The translations under genes were made by a program, and so were the position numbers. From NCBI GenBank assembly GCA_012934845.2, contig WNNJ02003457.1:1-64000 (forward strand): a stretch of 64,000 bases of DNA, written 5' to 3'. This document shows, piece by piece, positions 1-10,711 of the stretch; positions within the stretch are counted from its first letter, which is position 1, and every line of letters starts with the position of its first letter. The DNA is from Pomphorhynchus laevis (taxonomy: Eukaryota > Acanthocephala > Palaeacanthocephala > Echinorhynchida > Pomphorhynchidae). The notes under the pieces are model-generated. The model was not told the origin of the DNA. It searched no databases and saw only the letters and a list, made by a program, of their open reading frames with translations.

Positions 1-190
1 CTGGGGTTTACCGTTACGGTTAAATGGACGGATGAATCATACTTGAATAGATTCACAAGAGTTCTTAAGAGAGCTAGATAGGCCCTGAAACGGTCTCGGA
101 GTCTGTCATTAAGTGGGAGTGCTCAGGTACGCTTTTAGTGTACATGGGCAATCTCGTGATTAATCAAATACTTAAAATAAAATATACTCA
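1..190 (+). mobile_element. LINE family B fragment (3' coding part), left copy
   Basis: This stretch matches 5646-5835 nearly base for base over 190 bp. It is also related to the post-RT coding region of the longer family B copies, for example around 41,700-41,870 where the frame reads KYLGFTVTLNWSAKADLDRL. It is a partial copy cut by the window edge and has no open frame. Its right end joins a family A fragment abruptly, so the junction is a rearrangement or insertion boundary. Confidence 0.75.
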
Positions 191-442
191 TCTGCTCCAT
201 GATGAATTGATGCGAATTTCTGATATCTTTGATCTGCTCCATGATGAATTGATGCGAATTTCTGATATCTTTGCTCCGCTACGTGCCTGCAAGTTCAAGC
301 ATGGACATCCTCCTTGGTTCGACAGAGAGCTTATTGATGCTATAAGATCCCGCAACAAATTGTGGCGCGAATTTAGGCGTTCTTCTGCTTCAAAACGTGC
401 CTACATCGACTCTCGGAACTTATGCAATCGGCAAAAATTTCA
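191..442 (+). mobile_element. LINE family A fragment with 42-bp tandem duplication
   Basis: The sequence matches the endonuclease-RT linker of family A ORF2 (about 3168-3375 in the full copy) with very few changes. Its first 42 bp are present twice in tandem (191-232 and 233-274), giving the repeated peptide DLLHDELMRISDIF. It is open for about 110 codons only because it is a young piece of ORF2. It is not an independent gene. Confidence 0.85.
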
Positions 443-756
443 CGTTAAAAAAAGTATTGGTTATTAAAGTTCTTACATTTGAGATAAAATAACATACAAT
501 AAAATAACATACAATCGGAAAAATCATTCATATCGATCTTGAAAATCCAAAGGCTGGAAGTGGAGTGATAATACTAAATAAAATCAGTAATTTGAATCAA
601 TAAATTCAAATCGACTATACACATCGACTATACAACTACTACTTACAAGCTACTACTTACAATACACAACTACTTACAAGCAAGCCCAACGAACACACAA
701 GCTTAAACACATAATTATTCGATTACAACGAGCGAAACGAGTTGACACAACAATCG
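443..756 (+). other. Presumed 5' UTR and flank of LINE family A copy 1
   Basis: No coding sequence is seen. The last 150 bp hold short imperfect repeats of an ACTACTTACAA-type unit just before the ORF1 start codon. This is a plausible 5' UTR with an internal promoter. The second family A copy is 5' truncated and cannot confirm where the element begins. Confidence 0.4.
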
Positions 757-2253
757 ATGGCAAGAACAAAGAAGACAGAAACGAAAAAATGCTTAGCAAG
801 TCAGCAGATTAACGGTACTCGCAATCAGACTGTACCAAAATTAGCAAGCCCCTCCTCTGGGTATCAGCAACACGAGGTCTCTTGCAGCAGATCTGGATGC
901 GACATATGGACAGCTATCAATGTTCCATCCTGTCTGACGAAATCGCTACTGTCTAGGGATTTTGTTTGTGGGTTCTGTGCCTCCGAATTGCTCTCCTTGT
1001 TGTTCAAGGGCCATTGTGACGAGCAAGTATCAATAAATGGTTTAAAGAGGAACGCAGATTCAAACAGTCACAACGATGGGGAAGATCATAGTATTAGCGA
1101 ACCAGAACGGAGTTCAGAAGCGTTCAGAAAGTCAAGCAGCTCGTCGTCAGGGATTGATGATGTTTCGGCCACTCCAAAATTATCTGAGATAGGAACCAAT
1201 AATGCTATTCATGTACTCAATCATTCTCTCACGCAGCAGTCGAAGTTAGAAATGAGCGATCGTTCAATCATACCCTTCAATAACAATTCAACTCAATGCT
1301 TCGTTAGGGATGCATTGCATGAGACTAATGTGATGGATTACTCCTTCAAACAACTTCCTGTTTTGGATTCTATTGTTCATCCCCATATATTGGACTCGAG
1401 CAGCGTCGGTCTTGATGTAGATAACAAATGTTCCGCCCTCAAGCATGCAAATGTTGATTTGTCAACTCCTGTTAACACTTCCTCGGGCAGTGATTGTTCT
1501 CAAAACTGTCCTCTAGGTAGCGATTGTACTGAGCGTCCTTGTGCTTACCCGCAGCAACTGCATCACCGCTGCAGTTTATGTGTTGCTCCTCTAGTAGCCC
1601 CGTTTATTAAGAGCGTTAAGGATCTTGCAAAGGCTAGTCAGATTATAGTTAGGCCTATAGATAATCTACGACAAATAGTTAGCCTTCCAAATAATAAACA
1701 ACATGCAGTGATTCCTCCAAATCATCGTCGGCCATCGATTACCCCTGAGACTAATTCTTCATTAGTTCCGTCTGCTAGCCCTAAACAATTTAGCTCTAGA
1801 CAATTTAACTCCAGAAGAGAGTTAAACGTTATCGTGAGCGGTGTTGAAGAATCTCTCAGTAACAATCCCCAAAGTAGACTGGATGACGATATCGTGCATC
1901 TTTGCGCAGTGTTTTCTAAGATTTTTCTCCAGAGCGATGTGGATGTTGCCAAGTGTCTTAAAGTTCGAAGAGTTTTTCGTCTAGGCAAGAAACTTTCAGA
2001 TAGACATAGACTTCTAAAAGTTGTTCTAGACTCAAAAGATCATGTTGACTTCCTACTCAAGCATGCATTTAGATTATCGCGCTCTGATTTTCATATACTC
2101 CGTGATTTATCTCCTGCAGATCGTTTGAGAAGACACGAGGCTTTCAACGAGCTGCATCGACGGCTGGAAAGTGGTGAGGGTAACTTATGTGTACGGAATT
2201 TTCGGGTGGTCAAGTGGCGTCCGACTGTCCGGTGGCATCCCTTACTCCTGTAG
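757..2253 (+). CDS. LINE family A ORF1 protein (PHD-like finger)
   Basis: Nucleic-acid-binding ORF1 protein of a CR1/Jockey-group LINE, 498 codons from the first ATG at 757; an upstream TTG at 742 is in frame but less likely to be the start. The protein begins MARTKKTETKK. It then shows a cysteine cluster, C43-x4-C48-x2-W51-x7-C59-x11-C71-x2-C74, like the PHD-type fingers known in CR1-group ORF1 proteins. A Ser/Asn-rich low-complexity stretch follows, and then a C-terminal basic region around RVFRLGK and LLKVVLDSK that may be RRM-like. The frame is intact. Its end overlaps the start of ORF2 by 67 bp in another frame, so ORF2 is probably translated by reinitiation or leaky scanning. The family assignment is firm; the finger assignment is by pattern only. 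Confidence 0.88.
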   Translation: MARTKKTETKKCLASQQINGTRNQTVPKLASPSSGYQQHEVSCSRSGCDIWTAINVPSCLTKSLLSRDFVCGFCASELLSLLFKGHCDEQVSINGLKRNADSNSHNDGEDHSISEPERSSEAFRKSSSSSSGIDDVSATPKLSEIGTNNAIHVLNHSLTQQSKLEMSDRSIIPFNNNSTQCFVRDALHETNVMDYSFKQLPVLDSIVHPHILDSSSVGLDVDNKCSALKHANVDLSTPVNTSSGSDCSQNCPLGSDCTERPCAYPQQLHHRCSLCVAPLVAPFIKSVKDLAKASQIIVRPIDNLRQIVSLPNNKQHAVIPPNHRRPSITPETNSSLVPSASPKQFSSRQFNSRRELNVIVSGVEESLSNNPQSRLDDDIVHLCAVFSKIFLQSDVDVAKCLKVRRVFRLGKKLSDRHRLLKVVLDSKDHVDFLLKHAFRLSRSDFHILRDLSPADRLRRHEAFNELHRRLESGEGNLCVRNFRVVKWRPTVRWHPLLL

Positions 2254-5165
2254 AGTCAGACCTCTTTAGTAGTGATGGTTCGTGTGTAGGAAAACTAGTA
2301 GACTTCGATAGTGTCACCGAGCGTGTCAAATTTTCCCATTATACGAACATTTTTGTCGGTTATTCAAATGTTCGTAGTCTCCTGGCTCAGTTCTCGGAAA
2401 TTAAATTCATAGTTGCTTCGAAACGTTTTGATGTATTTTGTATAACCGAAACATGGCTACATTCTGACATTTCGGATGACTGTGTTGCCATCCCTAACTA
2501 TTTTCTAATACGTTCGGATCGCTCATGTGGTAAACGTGGAGGTGGGGTAGCCGCCTATGTGCGAAATAGTCTCCTGGTATCGAATATCTCGGCTTTTCGC
2601 GACAATATTGGTTATTCCTTTGAAGGTCTTGCTTTTACACTGGGAAATGGTCAACGATCCCGATTCTGCGTCCTTTACCGTTCTCCGTCCTATGAATTAA
2701 GATTAGACTCTCTTAAATCACATTTGCTGAGTTTATCTTCGTATCCTCTGATTTTGCTCCTGGGAGACTTCAATATCCCCCAAATAGACTGGAAAAATAG
2801 TCATTCACGACCAATTCACGGAATTGGGAAAGTACTGAGTGACTTTCTGTTACTCGAGATGCTACTAGTTCAACATATTAAAGAACCTACTTGTGTGACA
2901 GGGACGCCTTCTATACTCGATTTGGTCTTTACTAAGTGTTTGGGTGACGTTTCAGGTGTTCGTTATGACGCACCAATTGGCAATAGCGATCACTGTGTAC
3001 TCTCTATGCGGTTGTCGCTGTTCAACAGAGCCTCACAAAACTCTAATTTTAAAAAACGTTGTTGGGTAGGTGTTGATGCTAATCAACTAGCTGCAAGCTT
3101 CCCAAAAAATATCTGTGATAGTCTTCGTATCCACTTCGGTTTGGAGGTTCCTGTAATCTTTGATCTGCTCCATGATGAATTGATGCGAATTTCTGATATC
3201 TTTGCTCCGCTACGTGCCTGCAAGTTCAAGCATGGACATCCTCCTTGGTTCGACAGAGAGCTTCTTGATGCTATAAGATCCCGCAACAAATTGTGGCGCG
3301 AATTTAGGCGTTCTTCTGCTTCAAAACGTGCCTACATCGACTCTCGGAACTTATGCAATCGGCTAAAATTTCAGAAACGCTATTCGTACGAAGATAGTAT
3401 CGCCAGGGATGCATCTTTGAATCCTAGGAGGTTTTGGTCTTATGTAAGAAACAACAGAACACTTGTCGCCACAATTAGCTCAATCCAAACGCCAACTGAA
3501 ACTTTGACCGATCCGTCTCTAATCGCCCAACATTTAGCTGATGGCTTCTTGGTACAGGCTTTGACCTCTAACAAACTGCATGACTTTAGTTGGAAGTATG
3601 TTCCGGTTGCTCATCGGTGTTGTGTTCGTCCACTCAGAGTGAATGAGGTGTTAAACGAGGTTATGAAGCTCGATTCGTTTACATCTCCGGGACCAGACAA
3701 TATCGCCCCCTTCCTCGTCAAATCCCTAGCGAACGAACTGAGCAATGATTTAACTATGTTTTTCAGATACAGCTTAGACACATCTTGGATTCCTGACAGT
3801 TGGAAGTGTGCAATTGTGGTGCCTATTCCCAAAAAGCATCCTGCTAGCTTTTGCGCGGACTTTCGGCCCATTAGCTTAACTAGCGTATTCTGCAAACTTT
3901 TAGAAAGAATCATTGCTAGTAGAATCAGGGATCATTTGGATCGTAATCACATATTGGTTGAATCTCAACATGGTTTCAGGATCGGACGTTCATGCCTTAC
4001 TAACCTACTAACTGCGCGTGAAAAATGGGCTGATGCTCTGGGGGCTGGGTTTCAGGTTCATACAGTATTCCTTGATTTTTCGAAAGCTTTTGATAGGGTA
4101 CCACACGACGGCATAGTGTCTTTACTGTATCACTATGGACTTCATTCATATATTTGTGAGTGGGTCAGGGAATTTCTATCGAATAGGTCTTTCCGAGTTT
4201 GTGTGTGGGGGGGCGTGTTTTCTTATTCGGTAAATATTAATTCTGGCGTACCGCAGGGATCAGTCCTTGGCCCACTGCTCTTTATAATCTTCATTAATGA
4301 TCTGCTACTCCGCTTATCATGCTCTCATCTAGCGTTTGCAGACGATCTAAAGATTTGGTCGATCATTAGAAGTCCTGCTGATCGAGTATCGTTACAAAAT
4401 GATCTAAACTCCCTGATCAAGTGGTGCGATTCTACCGGACTACGGTTGAATGTTGATAAATGTGTCCTCATGCAACTAGGTCGCCCTATTGAAACTCTAA
4501 GGTACTTTATTGGAGATATGGTCTTAAAGGAAGTGTCTCATCATAAGGATTTAGGGATTATTGTTCATAGATCCTTGAAAACAAAGTTGAACACCGACTT
4601 CTTTCTAGGTAAAGCTACTAGGGCGTTATATTGTATTAAAAATGCATTCCTCAGGTTAAGCTGTCACATGTTCAAGAGGTTATTCATCTCAATCGTCAGG
4701 CCACACTTGGAGTACTGCATTCAGGCTTGTTTCCCTGTCACTAAGCAAGAACTATTAGACCTGGAGTCTATTCTTAGGCGCGGATCGAGGCTCTGTATTG
4801 GCTTAAGTGGTATTGACTATTATGTACGTCTAAGTCGTATTGGGATGTTGTCGGTACGTGAGAGGTTCATATCCTTGGAAATGCTATGTATATGGCATAT
4901 GTCGAATGATGTGGTAGGTTATCCCACCGATGTAATCACTAGGCGGGTAGATCAGTTGCGGGGACATAGCAGAGTCTTGTATAAATTTAGATTTGGCAGA
5001 TTACCAAAAGTGTATAGACTCTCAAGAAGAGGAATTAACATGTGGAATTCGTTGCCTGAGGAAGTCGTTGCAGCCCCCAGTTTGAGAACGTTTAAATCAC
5101 GATGCTACAAATGGATACATGAACAATGCCGACATTCAACACTACCACTGGAATACCCTAATTAG
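2187..5165 (+). CDS. LINE family A ORF2: APE endonuclease and reverse transcriptase
   Basis: Intact 992-codon ORF2 of a CR1/Jockey-group non-LTR retrotransposon. The N-terminal APE-type endonuclease shows the NVRSLL motif (N61), the catalytic Glu in ITETWL (E88), GDFN (D194) and NSDH near residue 268. The reverse transcriptase shows SPGPDNI, RPISLTS, the palm motif A LDFSKAFDRV near residue 630, GVPQGSVLGPLLF, and the catalytic FADD at 717-720. A CR1-like C-terminal tail with MWNSLPEEV follows. All catalytic residues expected for target-primed reverse transcription are present. The ATG at 2187 lies inside ORF1, and the corresponding ATG is kept in copy 2 at 29,734. With ORF1 intact as well, this copy may be autonomous. 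Confidence 0.93.
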   Translation: MCTEFSGGQVASDCPVASLTPVESDLFSSDGSCVGKLVDFDSVTERVKFSHYTNIFVGYSNVRSLLAQFSEIKFIVASKRFDVFCITETWLHSDISDDCVAIPNYFLIRSDRSCGKRGGGVAAYVRNSLLVSNISAFRDNIGYSFEGLAFTLGNGQRSRFCVLYRSPSYELRLDSLKSHLLSLSSYPLILLLGDFNIPQIDWKNSHSRPIHGIGKVLSDFLLLEMLLVQHIKEPTCVTGTPSILDLVFTKCLGDVSGVRYDAPIGNSDHCVLSMRLSLFNRASQNSNFKKRCWVGVDANQLAASFPKNICDSLRIHFGLEVPVIFDLLHDELMRISDIFAPLRACKFKHGHPPWFDRELLDAIRSRNKLWREFRRSSASKRAYIDSRNLCNRLKFQKRYSYEDSIARDASLNPRRFWSYVRNNRTLVATISSIQTPTETLTDPSLIAQHLADGFLVQALTSNKLHDFSWKYVPVAHRCCVRPLRVNEVLNEVMKLDSFTSPGPDNIAPFLVKSLANELSNDLTMFFRYSLDTSWIPDSWKCAIVVPIPKKHPASFCADFRPISLTSVFCKLLERIIASRIRDHLDRNHILVESQHGFRIGRSCLTNLLTAREKWADALGAGFQVHTVFLDFSKAFDRVPHDGIVSLLYHYGLHSYICEWVREFLSNRSFRVCVWGGVFSYSVNINSGVPQGSVLGPLLFIIFINDLLLRLSCSHLAFADDLKIWSIIRSPADRVSLQNDLNSLIKWCDSTGLRLNVDKCVLMQLGRPIETLRYFIGDMVLKEVSHHKDLGIIVHRSLKTKLNTDFFLGKATRALYCIKNAFLRLSCHMFKRLFISIVRPHLEYCIQACFPVTKQELLDLESILRRGSRLCIGLSGIDYYVRLSRIGMLSVRERFISLEMLCIWHMSNDVVGYPTDVITRRVDQLRGHSRVLYKFRFGRLPKVYRLSRRGINMWNSLPEEVVAAPSLRTFKSRCYKWIHEQCRHSTLPLEYPN

Positions 5166-5255
5166 CTACGTTGACTGACCATTTGCTTTTGATTTATTTT
5201 TTTTGGACTTTGCCTGAATAGCCTTTTGGCTTTGGTATGTATTGAAATAATAATA
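5166..5255 (+). repeat. LINE family A 3' UTR ending in an (AAT)n tail
   Basis: A short 3' UTR follows the ORF2 stop and ends in repeated AAT units near 5246-5258. Copy 2 has the same 3' UTR and also ends in AAT repeats near 32,750. CR1-type LINEs commonly end in short microsatellite repeats instead of poly(A). Confidence 0.75.
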
Positions 5256-5404
5256 ATAATATGACATGTTGTTTCGCATAAAATTTTATAAAAGTCAAAA
5301 TACTGTAATTCTGAATTTGAAATTTTGATTTCAAAATTATATGATATTCCAATTTTTATATGAACTATAATTAAAACTGTAAAATAATATATAACAACAC
5401 ATAA

Positions 5405-5835
5405 AATGGCCTCGTTTTGGAGTCCCAGGTGCAAAGATGTAGTATCGGACATCAGCCGTTTCTTCATAAGATTAAAAGAATAGCTTCACCAATCCAATAT
5501 TATTATTAACTCCCCTAAATTGAAAGTGGTTGTCTTTAATGGCACCCCTGCAACAGAGATAAAGCACAAGAGATCATCAATATCATCTTTCTTTTCCATT
5601 CCAAATAATTAACAACTCCCAGTATTCTTACACTGTGTAAGATACCTGGGGTTTACCGTTACGGTTAAATGGACGGATGGATCATACTTGAATAGATTCA
5701 CAAGTGTTCTTAAGAGAGCTAGATAGGCCCTGAAACGGTCTCGGAGTCTGTCATTAAGTGGGAGTGCTCAGGTACGCTTTTAGTGTACATGGGCAATCTC
5801 GTGATTAATCAAATACTTGAAATAAAATACACTCA
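5405..5835 (+). mobile_element. LINE family B fragment (RT to 3' coding part), right copy
   Basis: Degenerate reverse transcriptase and C-terminal coding sequence of family B, alignable with about 41,470-41,900. The last 190 bp duplicate positions 1-190, so family A copy 1 sits between two direct copies of the same B segment. There are several stops and frame breaks, so this is a dead fragment. Confidence 0.75.
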
Positions 5836-5871
5836 TGTGTTTTTAAATAGTTGATAATGATCCATTAATGA

Positions 5872-5990
5872 TAAAAAATTATTGGAGGTGGATCAAAGGA
5901 AAGACGAAATTATTTTTGATATTTCTCTAACTTCTGTTAGCATCTTCAGAAAATTACAATGTTTTTTAAAATGTACATGCCTTAATAAAA
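5872..5990. repeat. Outer inverted repeat, left copy (partner 10,712-10,830)
   Basis: About 119 bp here are the reverse complement, with scattered mismatches, of 10,712-10,830. The pair brackets a 5-kb stretch that contains the inner foldback and a family B copy, so the whole block is a large inverted-repeat structure. The sequence is non-coding and may come from the B 5' UTR. Confidence 0.7.
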
Positions 5991-5994
5991 AGGT

Positions 5995-6921
5995 TCAAAA
6001 CGATCAGCGCCATTTGCTTTGGGCAGGTGCTGCTGTTATTAGCGATAACAATCTGCCATCATTGTTGTTTGAATTTTTGACATGATTTCGGCAACTTTTG
6101 AAGGTACACAAAACACAATAAAAACGGATGATTCGAAATAGTTAAGAAGCAAAACAAAAATAATAACCATAATATTTTCATTCTAAATAAATAAGTTGAA
6201 AAAATTAGAAAAATAAAAAAATAATAATAATTAAAAGTACTAGAAAAATAAATAAAGTATAAAAATAAAATAGAAAAGATTATTTAAACAAAAGAATACT
6301 TTACAACATTTTTAAAAACTTTATCGGACATTCTAGAGGCCGTGACGGAATAAGTTGATTCATCTTTCTTTACTATAGCAGACCTGGAGAAAGTACTTCG
6401 GTAATCCTTAAAGCAAGTACATTTACGGGACCATACCGGAAGGCTCCCTCCAAAGTTTGAACATAGGGGATGTGCCACGCACTTTCCCCTATGTTCAAAC
6501 TATGGAGGGAGCCATCCGGCATAGTTCCGTAAATGTACTTGCTTTAAGACTCACCGAAGTACTTTCTCCAGGTCTGCTATAGTAAAGAAAGATGAATCAA
6601 CTTCTTCCGTCACGGCCTCTAGAATGTTCGATAAAATTTTATAAATTTAAAATTTTATAAATTTTTTAAATTTTTTCTAATTTTTTTCAAAATTATTTAT
6701 TTAAATAAATAATTTTTAAATTATTTATAATGAATGAAAATATTATGGTTATTATTTTTGTTTTGCTTCTTAACTTTTTTGAATCATCCTTTTTGATTGC
6801 GTTTTGTGAACCTTCAAAAGTTGCCGAAATCATGTCACAGCAATTCAAACAACAGTGAAAGCAGCCGGTTATCGCTAACAACATCAGCATCTACCCAAAG
6901 CAAATGGCGACAGTCGTTTTG
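5995..6921. repeat. Long foldback made from LINE family B 5' sequence
   Basis: The left arm (5995-6470) and right arm (6485-6921) are reverse complements with moderate divergence, separated by a 14-bp loop. The inner arms carry the family B ORF1 zinc-knuckle region: the minus-strand frame at 6284-6478 reads VWSRKCTCFKDY, like VWSCRCRVFKDY at about 39,220. The outer arms are AT-rich non-coding DNA. It looks like a snap-back product of template switching during LINE insertion, or two head-to-head truncated insertions. Confidence 0.8.
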
Positions 6922-6984
6922 AATACAAAACTGTTGAAAGAATTTATTTTACGCTTGTTCGAAATATTTCAGAAAATTTTCAAA

Positions 6985-9900
6985 AATGATGAATATGAGC
7001 AAAGTAAGTAACAGTTGCGGAGCTTCAAACGGCAACAAATTATCAAGCAAAATGGACGTTTTTGAAGGTAAAAAGTTGATTTCTTCGTGTAATCTCGAAA
7101 ACCAAGTAAGTGATTTAACTAAAGTTCATCTATTGGGAGCGGGGGTACTCCTTCTAATCCCTAAACTTAAAAACCTGATTGTAATCTCTCTGTCACAGCC
7201 TCTGTAAAGGCACAATTTATTCAATACCATTTACGGCATGGTCCCGTAAATGTACTTGCCTTAAGGATAACCGAAATACTTTCTCCAGGTCTGTTGTAGC
7301 CAAGAAAGATGAATCAACTTATTCCATCACGGCCTGTAGAATGTCCGTTAGTAACATCCTTCGAATCGCTAATGTAAAGATACAATCCGCCATCAAGAAG
7401 GTGGAGGATATGATAGCCGCCCTGGTTTCGGTCTGTTACACTAGTCCGGAAATTACGAAACAAATTGCTGTTCCAGATTCGAAAAATAGGGGATTCGGCT
7501 CAAGCTGTTCCCATCCATTAAGATTGGTAAATTATTGTAGGGCAAAAATGGTGCCTCAATAGATAATGAAGATACTGGCCATGGGAAAGTGCTCGCCCAG
7601 GTCTGAGTTGGTGGCGGGAAGGGGAACCTTTATGCCCGTAGCTCTGTCAAGGGATGAGGCAATCCCACCCAGCTGACCTAATGCAATGCTGAGTACTCGT
7701 GAGACTTTTTCACTAAATATCCTTCAAAAGAATTCGGGAGAAGCTTTTGCACTTAGACTTCTATCTGGTATAGATGCAGATGTTATAGTCCTTCAGGAGA
7801 CACGGTCTATCCGTCTCACCTAGGACATTACTCGATTCATCCCTAAGCACATTTGTTCCCACTATACTCCGTACATTACCCCGCCTCATTCTTCTTAATC
7901 ACAAGGACTCTTGAATTTAGTTAAATGCACCTTAAGATCGTCCCTTCTACTCAACTATTCTTGTCCAGTCCTTTATTGTTAAGTAGTTTCAGTCTGGAAA
8001 CGGTAAACACCTCAGTCTAGCCAATGTCTACATCCGCCTAGGGAAGATTCACAAAAACCGTGACCTCCTGGATAGCATTATTGATAGCAGCTATGACATG
8101 GTACTTGGTGATTTCAACGACAGAACTGGTCGTTGAATTATCGCAGCACTGCGCAGAGCAAGAAACGGTTATCTTATTCACACACCACAATCCCCCACCT
8201 TTCATTGCACATCAACACTCTGTAAAAACGATAAACTCCTCAGTCTAGACAATGTCTACATCCGTCTAGGGGAGATTCACAATAACCGTGACCTCATGGA
8301 TAGGATTATTGATAGCGGCTATGACATGGTACTTGGTGATTTCAACGACAGAACTGGTCGTTGGATTATTGTAGTACTGCGCAGAGGAAGGAACCGTTAT
8401 CTTATTCACAAACCACAATCCCCCACCTTTCATTGCAATCAACAAATTCACTCCTCAACTTATTACTGCTCCATGAGAGGTAGTTTTTAAAACCCTACTG
8501 TACGGAGCAGTCGCGATAACATATGTTCACCTCTCATGACTTAATTCGCTGGCGGATAGAGGATGATACGCTGCTTAGAAGGAGATTCCACTTTGATCCA
8601 ATCAGAGTGGTTTTCTTTCAGGCAGATATCCAACGCTTCCCCCGAATTGGTAATGATTGTCTAACCGAATTTAATTCCTACCTCTCTTCGCAAACTACCG
8701 CGATACTTTCGACTACCTACACAGGTCGTATTTACAGTCCACTCTGACAACACTCAAGACCTTAGCATACATGCTCCGTCTTCCCAACCTCTCTGCTTAT
8801 GCCAGACATGTTCTCTCGAAGGAATATTGGAGCACAGATAAAGGTTCCAACCGGGTAAAGATAGGGCAAGCATTGCTTCCCTTAATCCAGCCCAGTCTTC
8901 CTTCTAGATATTCAAGAAGGAGAAGTTTGTCTGTTGGATGGATAGAGCCTTGGGTTGGATTGGTAAAATAAGTCTTGATAATGTTTTGGGGAGTCACTAT
9001 CCCTACATAAGTATGGAGCCACTCAATCACCTCAACCAATCCCGCCTTGGGGAGATTTCAGGAGTAGAGACCTATCTGTCACAGATATCCTTCTCTCCTT
9101 GGGCATATTCCGGGCATCTCCAAATATGTCGCTCTAATCTCTTCTTGTGTCTGTCAGCTGTTGACATCCGAATAAAGAAGAGAAGTGGCCGTCACAATGC
9201 GTTTAGCCACCCCATCCGATGTGGCCGGCATCAACATTAGTAGAAGAGCTTTTAGTCCTAAGAAAAATCCGGTCTCCATTCCCAAAGACCTGCGACCCAT
9301 TTCAATTCAAAATTATCTCGTGTCGATTTACGAAAAAGCGCTTGCGCTTAAAATCTGCGACAATCTAAACAGACGTAATTTAATCTCACCGAGTTTCCAT
9401 GTGGTCGTCAAAAGTCGCTCGGTCCATTCCGCTGTAGGTCAAGTGCATCAGTTTTATCAGGAGAATAGTCATCAACTTGCTGTGGCTGTTTCCTTGACTT
9501 TTCTGCTGCATTTTACCGCATCTCTATTCCCTTTGTTATCTCCTCTCTCATGTCCCAAGGGTTGTTTGCGAGAATTGTTAACAGGGTGGAGATACTGTTG
9601 TACACCAAGTGATTCTTTTATGAAGACGACCCTGATGCGCGTCGGTTCTACCCTATTACAGGTTTGCATCAAGGTTCCCCTCTTTCTCCAATCTTATATC
9701 TTGCTGGCTCCGTTGTGCTCTTTAAAATATTTAAATGCGAACAACGTCTAGTAGTATACGCTGATGATACCACAGCCCTGTTCTCTGGACGCAGGTGCAA
9801 AGACGTAGTCTCGGACATCAACCGATTATTTTCGAAATCAAAAGACCAGCTAACCCTGTCTAATCTTATTTTAAACTCAGCCAAATCGCAGGTGGTGATA

Positions 9901-10420
9901 TTTCATGCGCCCCTGCAACAAAGCAAAAACTTAAGAGATTAGCACACTCTGCCCTCTCCTCCATTTTGACTAATCAACCTCTCCCTACCTTCACGAGTCG
10001 AGTAAAATACCTGGGGTTCACCGTTACGTTGAACTGATCGGCGAAAGCTTACCTGGATAGACTTAAAAGTATCCTGAAGATAGCTAGGTGGGCCATAAAA
10101 CGGGCCCAGCATCTGTTATTGAAAGGGAAAACTCAGGTGCGCCTCTGGGGAACTTGGGCTATCTCGAGATTAGTCTTCTTTTCTAGAGGACGTCCCTTAG
10201 AGCAAAGGCTAAGGTTTCTCAAGCTCTTCGTATCTCGTTTACCCAGCATAGTTCACCTCGATTGGACTTATCGGGGGGGGGTGAAACAACCCGGGTGATT
10301 TAGTCGGAGGGCGGCGTGTTGTATTGGCTGGAGGGCTCAGATCCCATCATCGGACTTGAGTCCATAAAGATAGGGAACTTTTTAACAGAATTGAAGAAAG
10401 AAGAATTATCTGACATATTT
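6985..10420 (+). mobile_element. LINE family B copy 2, degenerate, near full length
   Basis: Jockey/I-group-like LINE. ORF1 remnants start near 6985, and the zinc-knuckle region around 7235-7290 reads WSRKCTCLKD. Endonuclease remnants follow at about 7700-8460, including GDFNDRTGRW. RT remnants at about 9190-9940 include PLSPILYLA and VVYADDTTALFSG. The C-terminal coding and 3' UTR reach about 10,420. The coding parts lie in at least six short frames, so the copy is dead. Its order and 3' UTR match the copy at 38,412-42,115. Confidence 0.85.
8001..8455 (+). repeat. 227-bp tandem duplication within the family B endonuclease region
   Basis: Two direct copies (8001-8227 and about 8229-8455) of the segment encoding YDMVLGDFNDRTGRW and the following sequence lie back to back. 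Other family B copies have this segment once. The copies have since diverged at several percent of positions, so the duplication is not recent. Confidence 0.85.
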
Positions 10421-10429
10421 TTTTTTCTT

Positions 10430-10692
10430 TTCTTCAACCCAGGTGTCCCAAAGGCGCACTTGGGTTTATCCTTTCAATGACATATGTTGAGCCTGTTTTA
10501 GGGGCCACTTAGCTACTTCAGGATACGTTTGAGTCTATCCAGGTCAGCTTTCGCCGACCAGTTCACCGTAACGGTGAACCCCAGGTATTTTACTCGACTT
10601 GTGAAGGTGGGGAGTGGTTCAGAGGCAAATATGGAGGAGAGCACAGAAAATGCTAATCTCTTAAGTTTTTGCTTTGTAGCAGGGGTGCCAAT
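10430..10692 (-). mobile_element. Inverted LINE family B segment
   Basis: This is the reverse complement of part of the family B post-RT coding region (for example 9910-10,150 just upstream). On the minus strand it reads through the start of the KYLGFTV segment. It directly follows the 3' UTR of copy 2 in opposite orientation, making another snap-back pair. Confidence 0.8.
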
Positions 10693-10711
10693 TTATTATT
10701 GTTTTGAATTT

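Noticed and set aside
1722-1988. Minus-strand 88-codon frame inside LINE A ORF1, also at 29,299-29,535
   Set aside because: Shadow of ORF1. Its presence in both copies reflects their near identity, not coding function.
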